45,653 nucleotides of DNA from Falsiroseomonas oryziterrae (GCF_021864505.1 NZ_JAKJIB010000005.1:1-45653); one strand, 5' to 3'; numbered from the stretch's first letter, positions 8,181 to 16,849 are shown. Translations and numbers: made by a program. The notes: generated from the sequence alone by a model not told the origin.

Positions 8181-9848
8181 TCAGCTATGCGCCCCCGGTT
8201 GTCCTCCGGGTGGATGGTTACGTCGCATCACCGGGGACATGACTTGATCGGAGATCTGGAAGTCCCAGACGGCGCCTCCACCCCGCCGCGCGAAGTCGGC
8301 GACCATCGCAGGAATGGCCGAGAGTTCCTCCACGCAGGCCCCGCCCAGCCCGAAGCCGCGCGCGATGGCGGCGAAGTCGGGCCGGCCGAACACCGCGCCG
8401 TCATCGGGCAATCCGATGGCGCGCAGCTTGTGGATCTCGGAGCCGTAGGCGCCGTCGTTGAGCACGCAGAGCAGGATGTTCAGCCCATGCCGCCGGATCG
8501 TCTCGAGCTCCTGCACATGCATCATCAGGCTGCCGTCGCCGTCGAACAGCACGACAGTCTGGTCCGGCCGCGCCGCCGCCACGCCGATCGCGAAGGAGAT
8601 GCCGTTCCCGATCGCGCCGAACTCCCGGATCGTGAGGAAGCGGTCCTGCGGACGAGACGGCATGTGCGTGCAGTAGAAGGCGCAATGGCCTGACGAGTTC
8701 ACCAGCTGCCACTCTCGCGGCAAAGCCGCCTCCAGCGCGGCGACGACGGCTGCGGGGTGATGCAGGCCGGGCTCGGGCGCGGCAGGTTCCCGATCGAAGG
8801 GCGTCTCCCGGATCAGCCGCGCTGTCTCCGCGGAGCGCCAAGCGGCCGGTCGCGGCGTGACCGCCTCGATCAGCGCCTCCACGCCGAGGCGCGCATCGGC
8901 GCGCAGGTGGCTTTGCGCTGCGACGCGGCCCTGGCTGATCGCCACCGGTGCGACGTCGAGCTGGAGGACATGCGCCCGGCCGAACAGCTTGCCGCCATCC
9001 GTGTTGTGCTGGGCGAGGATGGTGCCGACGGCGATGACGAGATCAGCCTCGCCCAGCAGGTCCCGTGCGGCGGCGGATGCGTAGCCGCCCGCGACTCCCA
9101 TGCTGAAGGGATCGTCGTGGAACAGACCGCGCGCCGGCAGCGTCGTGGCGAGCAGCGCGTCGCAGCGTTCCGCAAGGCGCCGGCATGCCGGACCCGCGCC
9201 TGACGCTACCGCGCCGAGCCCCGCCATGACGACGATGCGGCGTGCTCCGGCGATGCGCTCGGCGGCGCGCGCAACGTCGGCTGGATGCGGCGGGATGGGG
9301 CTGACCTGCGGCACCAATTCCGACGAGGGGACCGGCAGCGCCGGCCCGTTCCAGGGCAGATCCTGCAGGTCGAAGGGCACGCCAAGGACCACCGGCTTGC
9401 GGGTCATCCGAGCCTCGAGGAAGGCGTCGCGCACCCCTTCGAGCATCCGGGGCGGGTGATGCAGCGGCCGATAGACCGCGCCGGTCGCCGTGACGAAGGG
9501 GGCCTGATCGATCGCCTGATTGTACCAGGCGGACTTCAGCGGCGCCTCGCCGGCGAAGACCACGAGCGGCAGGTTCGCGCGCACCGCGGCGGGCAGCGCG
9601 GTCATCACCTGTGTGAGCCCGGGCCCGCAGGTCACGGTCGCCACGCCGACCTCGCCGGTCTTGCGGGCATAGGCCATCGCGGCGGCAACAGCGCAATGCT
9701 CATGCCGCAGGTAGATCATGCGCGTCCCGAGCCGGCCGAGGATCGAGGCCCAGTTCATGTTGGCGTCGCCGAGCAGGGCGAAGCAGGTCGCGACACCTTC
9801 CTGCCGGAACGCCTCCGCCAGCATCTCGTAGGTCGCCTTCGACGCCAT
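8181..9848 (-). CDS. Thiamine-diphosphate-dependent enzyme (acetolactate synthase-like)
   Basis: A 555-residue ThDP enzyme with the three-domain POX/AHAS layout. The N-terminal pyrimidine-binding domain has the activating Glu50 (YLRHEHCAVAAAMAYAR) and TCGPGLTQVM. A central domain follows (about 185-330), then the C-terminal pyrophosphate domain with FDGDGSLMMH (437-440) and Asn464, the magnesium-diphosphate motif. Such enzymes decarboxylate 2-keto acids and may ligate the product; relatives include acetolactate synthase, benzoylformate decarboxylase and sulfoacetaldehyde acetyltransferase, and I cannot choose among them. The ATG at 9848 is preceded by AGGAGAAGAACCGG. The longer frame back to 10076 runs through the divergent promoter region and overlaps the opposite gene, so I reject it. 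It is divergent from the sugar-binding-fold gene at 10030. No regulatory ACT subunit is nearby, arguing against branched-chain amino acid biosynthesis. Confidence 0.88.
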   Translation of the reverse strand: MASKATYEMLAEAFRQEGVATCFALLGDANMNWASILGRLGTRMIYLRHEHCAVAAAMAYARKTGEVGVATVTCGPGLTQVMTALPAAVRANLPLVVFAGEAPLKSAWYNQAIDQAPFVTATGAVYRPLHHPPRMLEGVRDAFLEARMTRKPVVLGVPFDLQDLPWNGPALPVPSSELVPQVSPIPPHPADVARAAERIAGARRIVVMAGLGAVASGAGPACRRLAERCDALLATTLPARGLFHDDPFSMGVAGGYASAAARDLLGEADLVIAVGTILAQHNTDGGKLFGRAHVLQLDVAPVAISQGRVAAQSHLRADARLGVEALIEAVTPRPAAWRSAETARLIRETPFDREPAAPEPGLHHPAAVVAALEAALPREWQLVNSSGHCAFYCTHMPSRPQDRFLTIREFGAIGNGISFAIGVAAARPDQTVVLFDGDGSLMMHVQELETIRRHGLNILLCVLNDGAYGSEIHKLRAIGLPDDGAVFGRPDFAAIARGFGLGGACVEELSAIPAMVADFARRGGGAVWDFQISDQVMSPVMRRNHPPGGQPGAHS

Positions 9849-9920
9849 CCGGTTCTTCTCCTGCTCGTGGCCTGTTTCATCGGGCCCGCCGTGCGTGTCG
9901 GCATGAAGCCCTGCCGTGGA

Positions 9921-9964
9921 GCGTTGCGCAATGCGCCCGGCCGCCCGCGACATTCGACTGTCGA
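9921..9964. promoter_or_regulatory. Candidate operator in the ThDP enzyme / binding-protein divergent region
   Basis: Two palindromes lie between the divergent starts at 9848 and 10030. GCGTTGCGCAATGC (9921-9934) contains the perfect TTGCGCAA and has one mismatch over 14 bases. TCGAC-T-GTCGA (9954-9964) is perfect over 11. TTGCGCAA-like centres are common in LacI-type operators, but no LacI DNA-binding domain is encoded here. Short palindromes also arise by chance in GC-rich DNA, so this is only a candidate. Confidence 0.3.
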
Positions 9965-10029
9965 GCTGCCCGGCTGCTAGTTTTTCGCCATCGCGGCGTG
10001 TGCCTTCGCGCCGCTGCGGAGTCCTGCGG

Positions 10030-10920
10030 ATGACCCGGCGCATCGCCGTCTTCACCAAGAATGACGAGAACCCCAACTACCGCGCCTTCCTGCACGGCGC
10101 CGAGCGCGCAGCGGCCGCCGCCGGCGTGCTGGCCAGCCGGTACGTGCCGGCGATGCCGGACGATCCTGCCCAGCAGGCCGCCTTGCTCAGGGCTGTGATC
10201 GCGGAGCGGCCCGACGCGATCCTCTTCGCCCCCGCCGATGACCGTCTGCTGGAGCAGCCGGTGGCCGAGGCCAACGAGGCAGGACTCCCGCTGATCGGCT
10301 TCGTGAACCGCATGCGGGGCGACTTCGTGTCCTTCGTCGGCGCGGATGATGTCGCGATGGGTCGACGCATCGCCGGCGTCGCGATCGAGGCGTTGGGAGG
10401 CAGCGGCACGGCTGTGCTGATCGAGGGGCCGGAGACCGCGCCAACAAGCCGCGACCGCGGCGTCGGGTTCCGTGCAGCGATTGCCGCGGCGCCGGGCATG
10501 CGCCTGCTCGCCGCTGCACCCGGGCGATACCTGCGTTCGGGTGGGCGCGAAGCCATGGCCGGGCTGCTGGCGCTGCACGCGCGCATCGACGCGGTGATCT
10601 GCAGCAACGACCTGATGGCGCTCGGTGCGCTGGATGCGCTCGATGCCGCGGGCCGGCAGGCGCTCGTCGTCGGCAACAACGGAACGATCGACGCGGCGCA
10701 GGAGATCGGCCGCGGACGGCTGCTCGCGACGATGGACTATTGCGGCTTCCGCATGGGCGCGCTCGCTGCCATGGCCGCTCTGCGACACCTGTCCGGCCTG
10801 CCGGTTCCGCGCGAGATCATCCTGCCCGCCGAGGTGGTGCATCGGGGCAACCACGCGGGATGGCTCGTGCCGGTGGAGCAGCGCCCGCTGCCCGAATGGG
10901 ACGCCCTGGTCGGCGCGTGA
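10030..10920 (+). CDS. Periplasmic-binding-fold (ribose-binding type) protein without export signal
   Basis: A 296-residue protein of the type I periplasmic-binding fold, sugar-binding branch. The sequence opens directly with the first strand, RRIAVFTKNDENPNYRAFLHGAE, as in mature RbsB-like proteins. It continues with RPDAILFAPADDRLLEQPVAEA, GLPLIGFVNR, FVGADDVAMGRRIA and DAVICSNDLMALGALDAL, all typical of the family. No hydrophobic leader or lipobox precedes it, and no DNA-binding domain is attached. The upstream in-frame extension to 9916 is rich in Arg, Ser and Pro and does not look like a signal peptide. It may therefore act in the cytoplasm as a ligand sensor, or be a receptor that lost its leader. 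The start ATG lacks a strong ribosome site. It diverges from the ThDP enzyme and converges on a Bug gene ten bases downstream. Confidence 0.8.
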   Translation: MTRRIAVFTKNDENPNYRAFLHGAERAAAAAGVLASRYVPAMPDDPAQQAALLRAVIAERPDAILFAPADDRLLEQPVAEANEAGLPLIGFVNRMRGDFVSFVGADDVAMGRRIAGVAIEALGGSGTAVLIEGPETAPTSRDRGVGFRAAIAAAPGMRLLAAAPGRYLRSGGREAMAGLLALHARIDAVICSNDLMALGALDALDAAGRQALVVGNNGTIDAAQEIGRGRLLATMDYCGFRMGALAAMAALRHLSGLPVPREIILPAEVVHRGNHAGWLVPVEQRPLPEWDALVGA

Positions 10921-10930
10921 TCCAGCCGCG

Positions 10931-11902
10931 CTATTCGGGCGTGATGTTCCCCCGCGACACGACCTCGCGCCATTGCGGGACCTCGGCGCGCAGGCGCGCG
11001 GCCAGCGGCTCCGGGCCGGTCAGCAGGAGCTGCGAGCCGCGTTCGGCCATGCGCCGGGATAGCTCGCTGTCCGGCGCGGCGAGCGGCGCCAGTTCCGCGA
11101 GGACGCGCCGGATCGCCTCTGGTGGCGTCGCCTTGCCGGCGAAGAGACCGAACCAGAACGGTACCACGTAGCCTGTCACTTGTTCGCGGAGGGCGGGCAC
11201 CTCTGGCAGTGCCGGTGCCCGCTCCGCGGTCGTCACTGCGAGCACCCGCATCGTCCCGGCCCGCACATGCTCGAGCGTGAGAGAGATGTCGCCGATGAAG
11301 CTGTCCACATCGCCGGACATCAGCGCCGCAACGAGGTGGCCCGCGCCGCGGTAGGGCACATGCAAAAGCTCGATCCCGGCCCGCTGCATCAGGAGCGCGC
11401 CGGCGAGATGCGTCGCCGAGCCGACCCCCGAACTACCGAAGGACAATCGCCCCGGCGTGGAGCGCGCACGGGCAAGATAGTCGGCGAGGCTTGCCGGGCC
11501 GTTCGCTCGCACCGCGATCACCAGCGGTGACTCGTTGACCAGCGTCACCGGCAGCAGTTCGGTGAGCGGATCGAAGGCCAGGTCACGCCGCAATGCGGGC
11601 AGGGAGGCGATGGCGTTCGAGGTGATCAGGAAGCTGTGCCCGTCCGTCGCCTGCGCGACATGCTGCATGCCGAGCGCGCCCCCCGCGCCGGCACGGCTTT
11701 CGTAGACCACCGGCTGCCCGAGACGGGGCGTGAGGTGATCCACGAAGAAGCGTGCCGGCACGTCCTGCGGGCCGCCCGGGGCGAAGGGGCTGATCAGCCT
11801 GATTGGGCGGTTCGGCCAGGCCGGTGCCTGCGCCAGCGCGGGCCCGGCGAGCATCCCGCCGAGTGCCGCGCCGAAGCCGCGCCGAGTGAGTGTCGTGCAC
11901 AT
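10931..11902 (-). CDS. Bug family TTT solute receptor (second of a tandem pair)
   Basis: A 323-residue TctC/Bug-type receptor with a Tat-like leader (LTRRGFGAALGGMLAG, cleavage after ALA). Family segments are clear: LISPFAPGGPQDVPARF, ESRAGAGGALGMQHVA, FGSSGVGSATHLAGALL and YRGAGHLVAALMSGDVD. The PQD in the ligand loop differs from the more usual TDxxAR of its neighbours, suggesting a different ligand. It begins four bases after the stop of the other Bug gene (11907-12875), so the two are one leftward unit controlled from the 12876-13021 region. Adjacent paralogous receptors probably feed different acids to a shared, distant TctAB membrane complex; that is inference. Confidence 0.9.
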   Translation of the reverse strand: MCTTLTRRGFGAALGGMLAGPALAQAPAWPNRPIRLISPFAPGGPQDVPARFFVDHLTPRLGQPVVYESRAGAGGALGMQHVAQATDGHSFLITSNAIASLPALRRDLAFDPLTELLPVTLVNESPLVIAVRANGPASLADYLARARSTPGRLSFGSSGVGSATHLAGALLMQRAGIELLHVPYRGAGHLVAALMSGDVDSFIGDISLTLEHVRAGTMRVLAVTTAERAPALPEVPALREQVTGYVVPFWFGLFAGKATPPEAIRRVLAELAPLAAPDSELSRRMAERGSQLLLTGPEPLAARLRAEVPQWREVVSRGNITPE

Positions 11903-11906
11903 GGCC

Positions 11907-12875
11907 CTACTCCGCCGTGATGTTCGCGGCGCGGACCACCGTCGCCCAGCGATCGACCTCGTTGCGGACCAGGTTGCGCAGCGCGTCGGGGCCCTGCGCC
12001 TCTGGCCGGGCCGGGATGGAGCCGAGCTGTTCGATCCGGCGGAGAATGGCGGGATCGTTCAGCGCGGCGCGCATCGCCTGGTCGAGGCGCGCGACCACCG
12101 CTGGCGGGGTGCCGCGCGGCGCGAAGACGGCGTTCCAGCCCTGGAAGATGTAGTCCGGCACGCCGGCCTCGACCGCCGATGGGACGTCCGGCGTGCCGGG
12201 GCTGCGCTCGCGTGCCGCGAGCAGCAGCCCGCGCATCGTGCCCTGCTGGATCTGCGGCACCGCCGCCGGCGCCAGCAGGCAGGCGCTGTCCACCTGCTGG
12301 GCCACGATGTCGTTCACGGCCGGCCCTTCGCCGCGATACGCGATGTTGTTCATCTGCACGCCGGTGACGTGCTGGAACAGCGCGCAGGCCAGGTGGTTCG
12401 TCGAGCCCCCTCCGGCATGGCCATTGGAGACGCGCCCCGGATTCGCCCGTGCATGGGCGAGGAACTCCTGCATGGTCCGGGCCGGGAAGCCGTTGCGCAC
12501 GACGAAGTAAAGCGGCGTGCCGGCGATCAGTCCGATCGGCTGCAGCTCGCGTGGGTCATAGGCGATGGAGCGGTAGATGGAGGGCGCGGCGGAATGGCTG
12601 CCCAGGCTCCCGACCGTCAGCGTGTAGCCGTCGGGGGCGGCTTGCGCGCCGCGTGCCCCGCCGATCGTGCCGCCGGCGCCCGAGACATTCTCCACCATGA
12701 TCCGCTGGTTCAGCGTGCGGGACATGTGCTCGGCGATGATCCGGGCCAGCACGTCGGTGGCGCCGCCGGGGGCGAAGACCACGAGCATGGTGATGGGCCG
12801 GCTCGGGAAGTCCTGCGCGACGCCCGGGGTGGCGAAGCCGAGCAGCAGCAGTGCCGCGGCGACGAGACGCTTCAT
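11907..12875 (-). CDS. Bug family TTT solute receptor (first of a tandem pair)
   Basis: A 322-residue Bug receptor. The Sec leader MKRLVAAALLLLGFATPGVAQ precedes the mature start DFPSRPITMLVVFAPGGATDVLAR. The family motifs ENVSGAGGTIGGARGA and AAPDGYTLTVG follow, with AYRGEGPAVNDIVAQQVD in the second lobe. The start at 12875 has AGGGAGGAAGC upstream; the in-frame ATG at 12920 would add a charged stretch that spoils the leader and runs into the operator region. The gene is divergent from an IclR regulator and 39 bases from an inverted TTCGC/GCGAA site, so it is probably controlled by that regulator. Confidence 0.9.
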   Translation of the reverse strand: MKRLVAAALLLLGFATPGVAQDFPSRPITMLVVFAPGGATDVLARIIAEHMSRTLNQRIMVENVSGAGGTIGGARGAQAAPDGYTLTVGSLGSHSAAPSIYRSIAYDPRELQPIGLIAGTPLYFVVRNGFPARTMQEFLAHARANPGRVSNGHAGGGSTNHLACALFQHVTGVQMNNIAYRGEGPAVNDIVAQQVDSACLLAPAAVPQIQQGTMRGLLLAARERSPGTPDVPSAVEAGVPDYIFQGWNAVFAPRGTPPAVVARLDQAMRAALNDPAILRRIEQLGSIPARPEAQGPDALRNLVRNEVDRWATVVRAANITAE

Positions 12876-12913
12876 GTGCTTCCTCCCTGGCGCAGAGCCG
12901 AAGCCGCGCCTTG

Positions 12914-12993
12914 TTCGCATTTCTCATAGCGAAACGCTTTTCAGATTTCGGCGTCAAGGATAGATTTTCCCGGCCGTCGTTTCGCAGTGCGAA
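12914..12993. promoter_or_regulatory. Paired IclR-type operator sites with TTCGCA half-sites
   Basis: The divergent promoter region contains two related inverted repeats. TTCGC (12914-12918) pairs with GCGAA (12929-12933), and TTCGCA-G-TGCGAA (12981-12993) is a perfect 13-base palindrome. The first lies about 39 bases before the Bug start at 12875 and the second about 29 bases before the IclR start at 13022. The shared half-site and near-symmetric placement suggest that the adjacent IclR protein controls both its own operon and the Bug pair. The intervening DNA is unusually AT-rich for this window, as expected of promoters. Confidence 0.55.
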
Positions 12994-13021
12994 GTGTGAT
13001 GGGCATGTCAGGGAGGACATC

Positions 13022-13825
13022 ATGGCGACCGACGCCACAGCGCAGGGCGGCCGGGACCCCTACCACCTCGCCTCGCTCCATCGCGGACTGGAGGTGATCG
13101 ACTGCTTCGCGAGCCAGGGCTCCTGGAGCCTCGCGGAGCTTGCGCAGCATCTCCGCCAGAACAAGGCGACGCTGTTCCGCGTGCTGCACACGCTCGAGCA
13201 GTTCGGCTACGTGGCGAAGGATGCGGCGAGCGGGCGCTACGGGCCGGGGCTGCGCTTGCACACGCTGGGCGCAGCTGCCGTGCAGCACCAGACGCTGCGC
13301 TGGCAGGCCCTGCCGCCGCTGCAGGATTTGGCGGAGGCGACCGGCGAGACCGTGCATGTCGGGATCCTGCACGATGGCGTGGTCGTCACCGTGCAGGTGG
13401 TGGACGGCACGCGCGCGGTGCGCATGCATTCCTCCGTCGGCAAGCGCAGCCCCGCGCATGCGAGTGCGCTCGGCAAGGTGCTGCTGGCCCATCTGCCGGA
13501 CGCGGAGGTCGAGGCCCTGCTGGCCCGGCACGGCATGGCGCGCTTCACGCCGAACACCATCACCACGCCCGCGGCGCTGCGCGAGGCGCTGCACCGCGTG
13601 CGCCAGGACGGCTTCGCGCCCGACGAGGAGGAGATCGAGCTCGGCCTGCGCTGCCTGGCCGCGCCGATCACCGATCATGCCGGGCGGCCGAGTGCCGCGC
13701 TCGCCATCTCCGCGCCCGCATCGCGCATGACGCCGCAGGCCGTGGCGGTCCTGCTGCCGCAGGTCAAGGCGACCGCCGCGCGGATCTCCCGCATGCTTGG
13801 CAGCCCTTCCACGGCCGCCGCCTGA
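13022..13825 (+). CDS. IclR family transcriptional regulator
   Basis: A 267-residue IclR regulator. The winged helix spans residues about 17-80 (LAELAQHLRQNKATLFRVLHTL), and the effector domain follows, with HVGILHDGVVVTVQVV and PAHASALGKVLLAHLP as ligand-pocket landmarks and LRCLAAPITDHAGRP near the end. The ATG at 13022 has AGGGAGGACATC directly upstream. It is the first gene of a rightward run with a ThDP enzyme (26 bases downstream), a flavin monooxygenase and a Bug receptor, and is divergent from two more Bug receptors. It is probably the local regulator responding to a substrate imported by these receptors. Confidence 0.93.
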   Translation: MATDATAQGGRDPYHLASLHRGLEVIDCFASQGSWSLAELAQHLRQNKATLFRVLHTLEQFGYVAKDAASGRYGPGLRLHTLGAAAVQHQTLRWQALPPLQDLAEATGETVHVGILHDGVVVTVQVVDGTRAVRMHSSVGKRSPAHASALGKVLLAHLPDAEVEALLARHGMARFTPNTITTPAALREALHRVRQDGFAPDEEEIELGLRCLAAPITDHAGRPSAALAISAPASRMTPQAVAVLLPQVKATAARISRMLGSPSTAAA

Positions 13826-13851
13826 TCAAGAACGACAACCGGGGAAACGTC

Positions 13852-15657
13852 ATGGACGGCATGAACAGGACGGCGCTGATGAACGGCGCCGACATCATCG
13901 TGGACCACCTGACGAAGCAGAAGGTGCCGTATCTGTTCGGGCTCTGCGGCCACGGCATCACCGGCTTCATGGACGCGGCGTTCAAGGCGCAGAACCGCAT
14001 CCGCACCATCTCCACGCATCACGAGCAGACGGCGGGCCACATGGCCGACGCCTACTACAAGGTGCGCGGCGAGCCGGTGGCGACCTTCACCTCCTGCGGG
14101 CCGGGCTCGGCCAATCTCGTGGTCGCGCTCGCCGCCGCGATGATGGACAGCTCCGCCTTCCTTGCCATCACCGGCAACGTGCCGACCGGCCAGTTCAACC
14201 GCGGCCCGTTCCAGGAGACGGGGCGGCACTTCCAGGGCGACTTCCCCTCCGTCATCCGCCCCTACGTCAAGCGCAGCTATCAGCCGACGCGGGCCGACAT
14301 GGTGCAGTTGGCGGTCACCCAAGCCTGGGACCAGCTCACTGCGGGGCGCCCCGGCCCGGTCAATCTCGACGTGCCGCTGAACGTCTTCGTCGAAGAAGCG
14401 GCGGTCACCGCCACCGCGCCCTCGCGGCCGGTCATCAACGGCGCGCCGGGCAATCCGAAGGAGCTCTCGGCCGCGCTCGGCCTGCTGCTGAAGGCGGAAC
14501 GGCCGGTGATCATCGCGGGGCAGGGCGTGATCCTCGGCCGTGCCTGCGATGCGCTCGCCGCCTTTGCCGAGCGCGCGAACATCCCCGTCGTGACCAGCCC
14601 GAACGGCAAGGGCGCGATCCCGGACCGGCATCGGCTGGCCTTCGGCGCCATCGGACGCAACGGCGCCTACGCGGCGAACGACGCGACGAAGAATGCGGAT
14701 GTCATTCTCGCCATCGGCTTCTCCTTCGACGATCGTGCGACCAGCGCCTGGCTGGACGGCTACACGCTGTCCATCCCGCCCTCGCGGCTGATCCAGATCG
14801 ATCTCGACCCGTCGGAGATCGGCCGGAACTACCCGACCGAGTACGGCATCCTCGGCGATGCGAAGGCGAGCCTCGAACTGCTGCTGGAGATGGCGGGGGG
14901 GCGCATTGGCGGGACGCGCCAGGGCGGCGCCTGGCTCGATCGGCTCGAGAAGGGACGCGCGGTCTGGCGCGACTACCAGGCCGGACTCGCGACCTCCGAC
15001 CAGATGCCGCTGCGCCCGGAACGGCTGATGGCCGCGCTCGCCCGCGCCGTGCCGGAGGAGGCGGTGGTGGCAAGCGATGTCGGCGTGCACCACAACTGGA
15101 TCATCCAGCTGATGGATACGATGCGTCCGCGCCACCTGATCCATTCCTGGGGCTTTGCGGCGATGGGTTTCGCAACCTCGGGCATCCTCGGCGCGAAGCT
15201 CGCCGCACCCGACCGCCCCTGCGTCGCGGTGGTCGGCGACGGGTCCTTCCTGATGACGCCGCATGCGCTGGCGACCGCGGTCGAGTACGACATCCCGGTG
15301 GTCTGGGTGGTCTGGAACAACAACGGCTTCTGCTCGATCCGCGACATCCAGCACGGCATGTTCGGCGGCCGCGAGCTGGCCACCGCCTTCGAGGTTCAGC
15401 GCACCGGTGAGCCCTACAGCCCCGACTTCGCGGCAATGGCGAAGTCCTACGGCGTGGCGTCGCACCGCGTGACGCATGTCGGCGAATTGGAGGATGCGAT
15501 CCGCACGGCCGTCGCCGCGAACCGGCCCTACCTGCTGGAGGTGCCTGTGGATCGCGAGATCCGGCCGATCGGGACGGGATCCTGGGACCTGCCGCCGCTG
15601 CCGAACCCCGAGCCCAACTTCCTGAAGGCGCTCGCCGCGCGCGGCCTGAGCCTTTAG
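13852..15657 (+). CDS. Thiamine-diphosphate-dependent enzyme (acetolactate synthase-like)
   Basis: A 601-residue ThDP enzyme with AHAS/POX layout. The N-terminal domain carries Glu58 (ISTHHEQTAGHMADAYYK) and SCGPGSANLVVALAAA. The central domain (about 200-350) has a nucleotide-type fold with PVIIAGQGVILGRA. The C-terminal domain has VVGDGSFLMT (462-465) and NNNGF (489-493), the diphosphate-magnesium motif. It is well diverged from the ThDP enzyme at 8181-9848 in both length and motif context, so the two are not a recent duplication. It sits between an IclR regulator and a luciferase-like oxidoreductase in one operon. Its neighbours suggest catabolic handling of a 2-keto acid or acyl fragment rather than valine biosynthesis; the exact reaction is unknown. 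GGGGAAACGTC precedes the ATG. Confidence 0.9.
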   Translation: MDGMNRTALMNGADIIVDHLTKQKVPYLFGLCGHGITGFMDAAFKAQNRIRTISTHHEQTAGHMADAYYKVRGEPVATFTSCGPGSANLVVALAAAMMDSSAFLAITGNVPTGQFNRGPFQETGRHFQGDFPSVIRPYVKRSYQPTRADMVQLAVTQAWDQLTAGRPGPVNLDVPLNVFVEEAAVTATAPSRPVINGAPGNPKELSAALGLLLKAERPVIIAGQGVILGRACDALAAFAERANIPVVTSPNGKGAIPDRHRLAFGAIGRNGAYAANDATKNADVILAIGFSFDDRATSAWLDGYTLSIPPSRLIQIDLDPSEIGRNYPTEYGILGDAKASLELLLEMAGGRIGGTRQGGAWLDRLEKGRAVWRDYQAGLATSDQMPLRPERLMAALARAVPEEAVVASDVGVHHNWIIQLMDTMRPRHLIHSWGFAAMGFATSGILGAKLAAPDRPCVAVVGDGSFLMTPHALATAVEYDIPVVWVVWNNNGFCSIRDIQHGMFGGRELATAFEVQRTGEPYSPDFAAMAKSYGVASHRVTHVGELEDAIRTAVAANRPYLLEVPVDREIRPIGTGSWDLPPLPNPEPNFLKALAARGLSL

Positions 15658-15677
15658 CAGCCGGAGGGGCCGCGCCG

Positions 15678-16778
15678 ATGCGCCTCGGCCTGTTCATGAT
15701 GCCGCTGCATCCGCCGGACCGGCCGATGCATGCGATGCTGGCCGAGGACACGGAGAAGTCCCTGTTGGCCGACAGGCTCGGCTTCGACGAGCTGTGGGTG
15801 GGGGAGCATTTCTCCGCCACCTCGGAGCCGATCGCCTCGCCGCTCATGTTCATGGCGGCGCTCGCGCCGCGGACGAAGCTCACCTTCGCCACCGGCGTGA
15901 TCAACCTGCCCAACCACCACCCTGCGAAGGTCGCGGCGGAGGTTGCGCAGTTCGACCACATGACCGGTGGACGCTTGATCCTCGGCATCGGGCCGGGCGG
16001 CCTGGCGTCCGACTGGGAGCTGTTCGGCAACACCGACGCGATGCAGCGCGGCAAGCGCATGCTGGAATCGGTCGAGGCGATCCAGGCGATCTGGGCCGGC
16101 GATCCGCCCTACGACATCGCCGGCCCGACTTGGACGACGCGTATCACGCAGACGGTGATCCCCGAATTCGGCATCGGCACCATGCCGAAGCCCTTCCAGC
16201 ATCCGCATCCGCCGATCGCGATCACCGCGCGCAGCGCGGACAGCTTCGGCGTGCGGACAGCGGTCGAGCGCGGCTGGGGCGTGGTGTCGGCGAACTTCGT
16301 CGCCGAGCGCGTGGTGGAGGGACATGGCCGCACGCTGCAGGCCGCACGGGCCGCGACAGGCGGCGCCCCCGGTACGGAGTGGCGCGTCGCGCGCAATATC
16401 TGCGTCGCCGCGACGGATGCGGAGGCAGAGGCGCGCGTCTTCGACCCTCGCTCTGCCAACCGCTACTACTTCAACTATCTCTCGACACTGGCGCGCCGGG
16501 CGAGGCTGCTTTCCACCTTCAAACCCCACGAGGACCTGCCGGACGAAGCGGTGACGCTGGAGACGATCATCGAGGATTGCGTGATCTGCGGCTCCGCCGC
16601 GACCGTGCTGGACCGTCTCGTCGCGCTCCGCGAGCGGGTCGGACCCTTCGATCATCTTCTCATGGCCGGTCTCGACTGGAGCGGCCCGAACGCGGCGTGG
16701 GAGCAGGAGAGCATGCGGCGCCTTGCCGAGGAGGTGATGCCGCGCTTCCGCCAGCATACGGCGGCGCGTGGCAGATAG
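15678..16778 (+). CDS. LLM class flavin-dependent oxidoreductase (luciferase-like monooxygenase)
   Basis: A 366-residue TIM-barrel flavoenzyme of the bacterial luciferase family, which uses reduced FMN or F420 to oxygenate or oxidise small organic substrates. It begins MRLGLFMMPLHPP, followed by LGFDELWVGEHFS, the segment ATGVINLPNHHPAKVAAEVA and DHMTGGRLILGIGPGG, all typical landmarks. DWELFGNTDAMQRGKRMLES continues the family pattern. It starts 20 bases after the ThDP enzyme with CCGGAGG just upstream, so the two are co-translated. No flavin reductase gene is in the window. A role in opening or oxidising the imported substrate before ThDP-dependent cleavage is plausible but unproven. Confidence 0.9.
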   Translation: MRLGLFMMPLHPPDRPMHAMLAEDTEKSLLADRLGFDELWVGEHFSATSEPIASPLMFMAALAPRTKLTFATGVINLPNHHPAKVAAEVAQFDHMTGGRLILGIGPGGLASDWELFGNTDAMQRGKRMLESVEAIQAIWAGDPPYDIAGPTWTTRITQTVIPEFGIGTMPKPFQHPHPPIAITARSADSFGVRTAVERGWGVVSANFVAERVVEGHGRTLQAARAATGGAPGTEWRVARNICVAATDAEAEARVFDPRSANRYYFNYLSTLARRARLLSTFKPHEDLPDEAVTLETIIEDCVICGSAATVLDRLVALRERVGPFDHLLMAGLDWSGPNAAWEQESMRRLAEEVMPRFRQHTAARGR

Positions 16779-16849
16779 GCGTTACCGGTTCCGGGACCGG
16801 CAACGGACGACAACTACGGACGACAACGTCCGAACACGGGAGAGACGAC

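Noticed and set aside
9849-10076. N-terminal extension of the ThDP enzyme
   Set aside because: It would overlap the divergent gene and its promoter, and the ATG at 9848 has a good ribosome site and matches the usual family start.
10030-10920. LacI-type repressor
   Set aside because: The sensor fold is right, but there is no helix-turn-helix before it in any upstream in-frame start.
13675-15477. 600-codon minus-strand frame opposite the ThDP enzyme
   Set aside because: No domain and a composition typical of antisense frames; the opposite strand encodes a complete ThDP enzyme.
16803-16827. Perfect 12-base tandem repeat before the Bug gene
   Set aside because: Only two units, no further copies seen and no link to a known element; probably chance or slippage.
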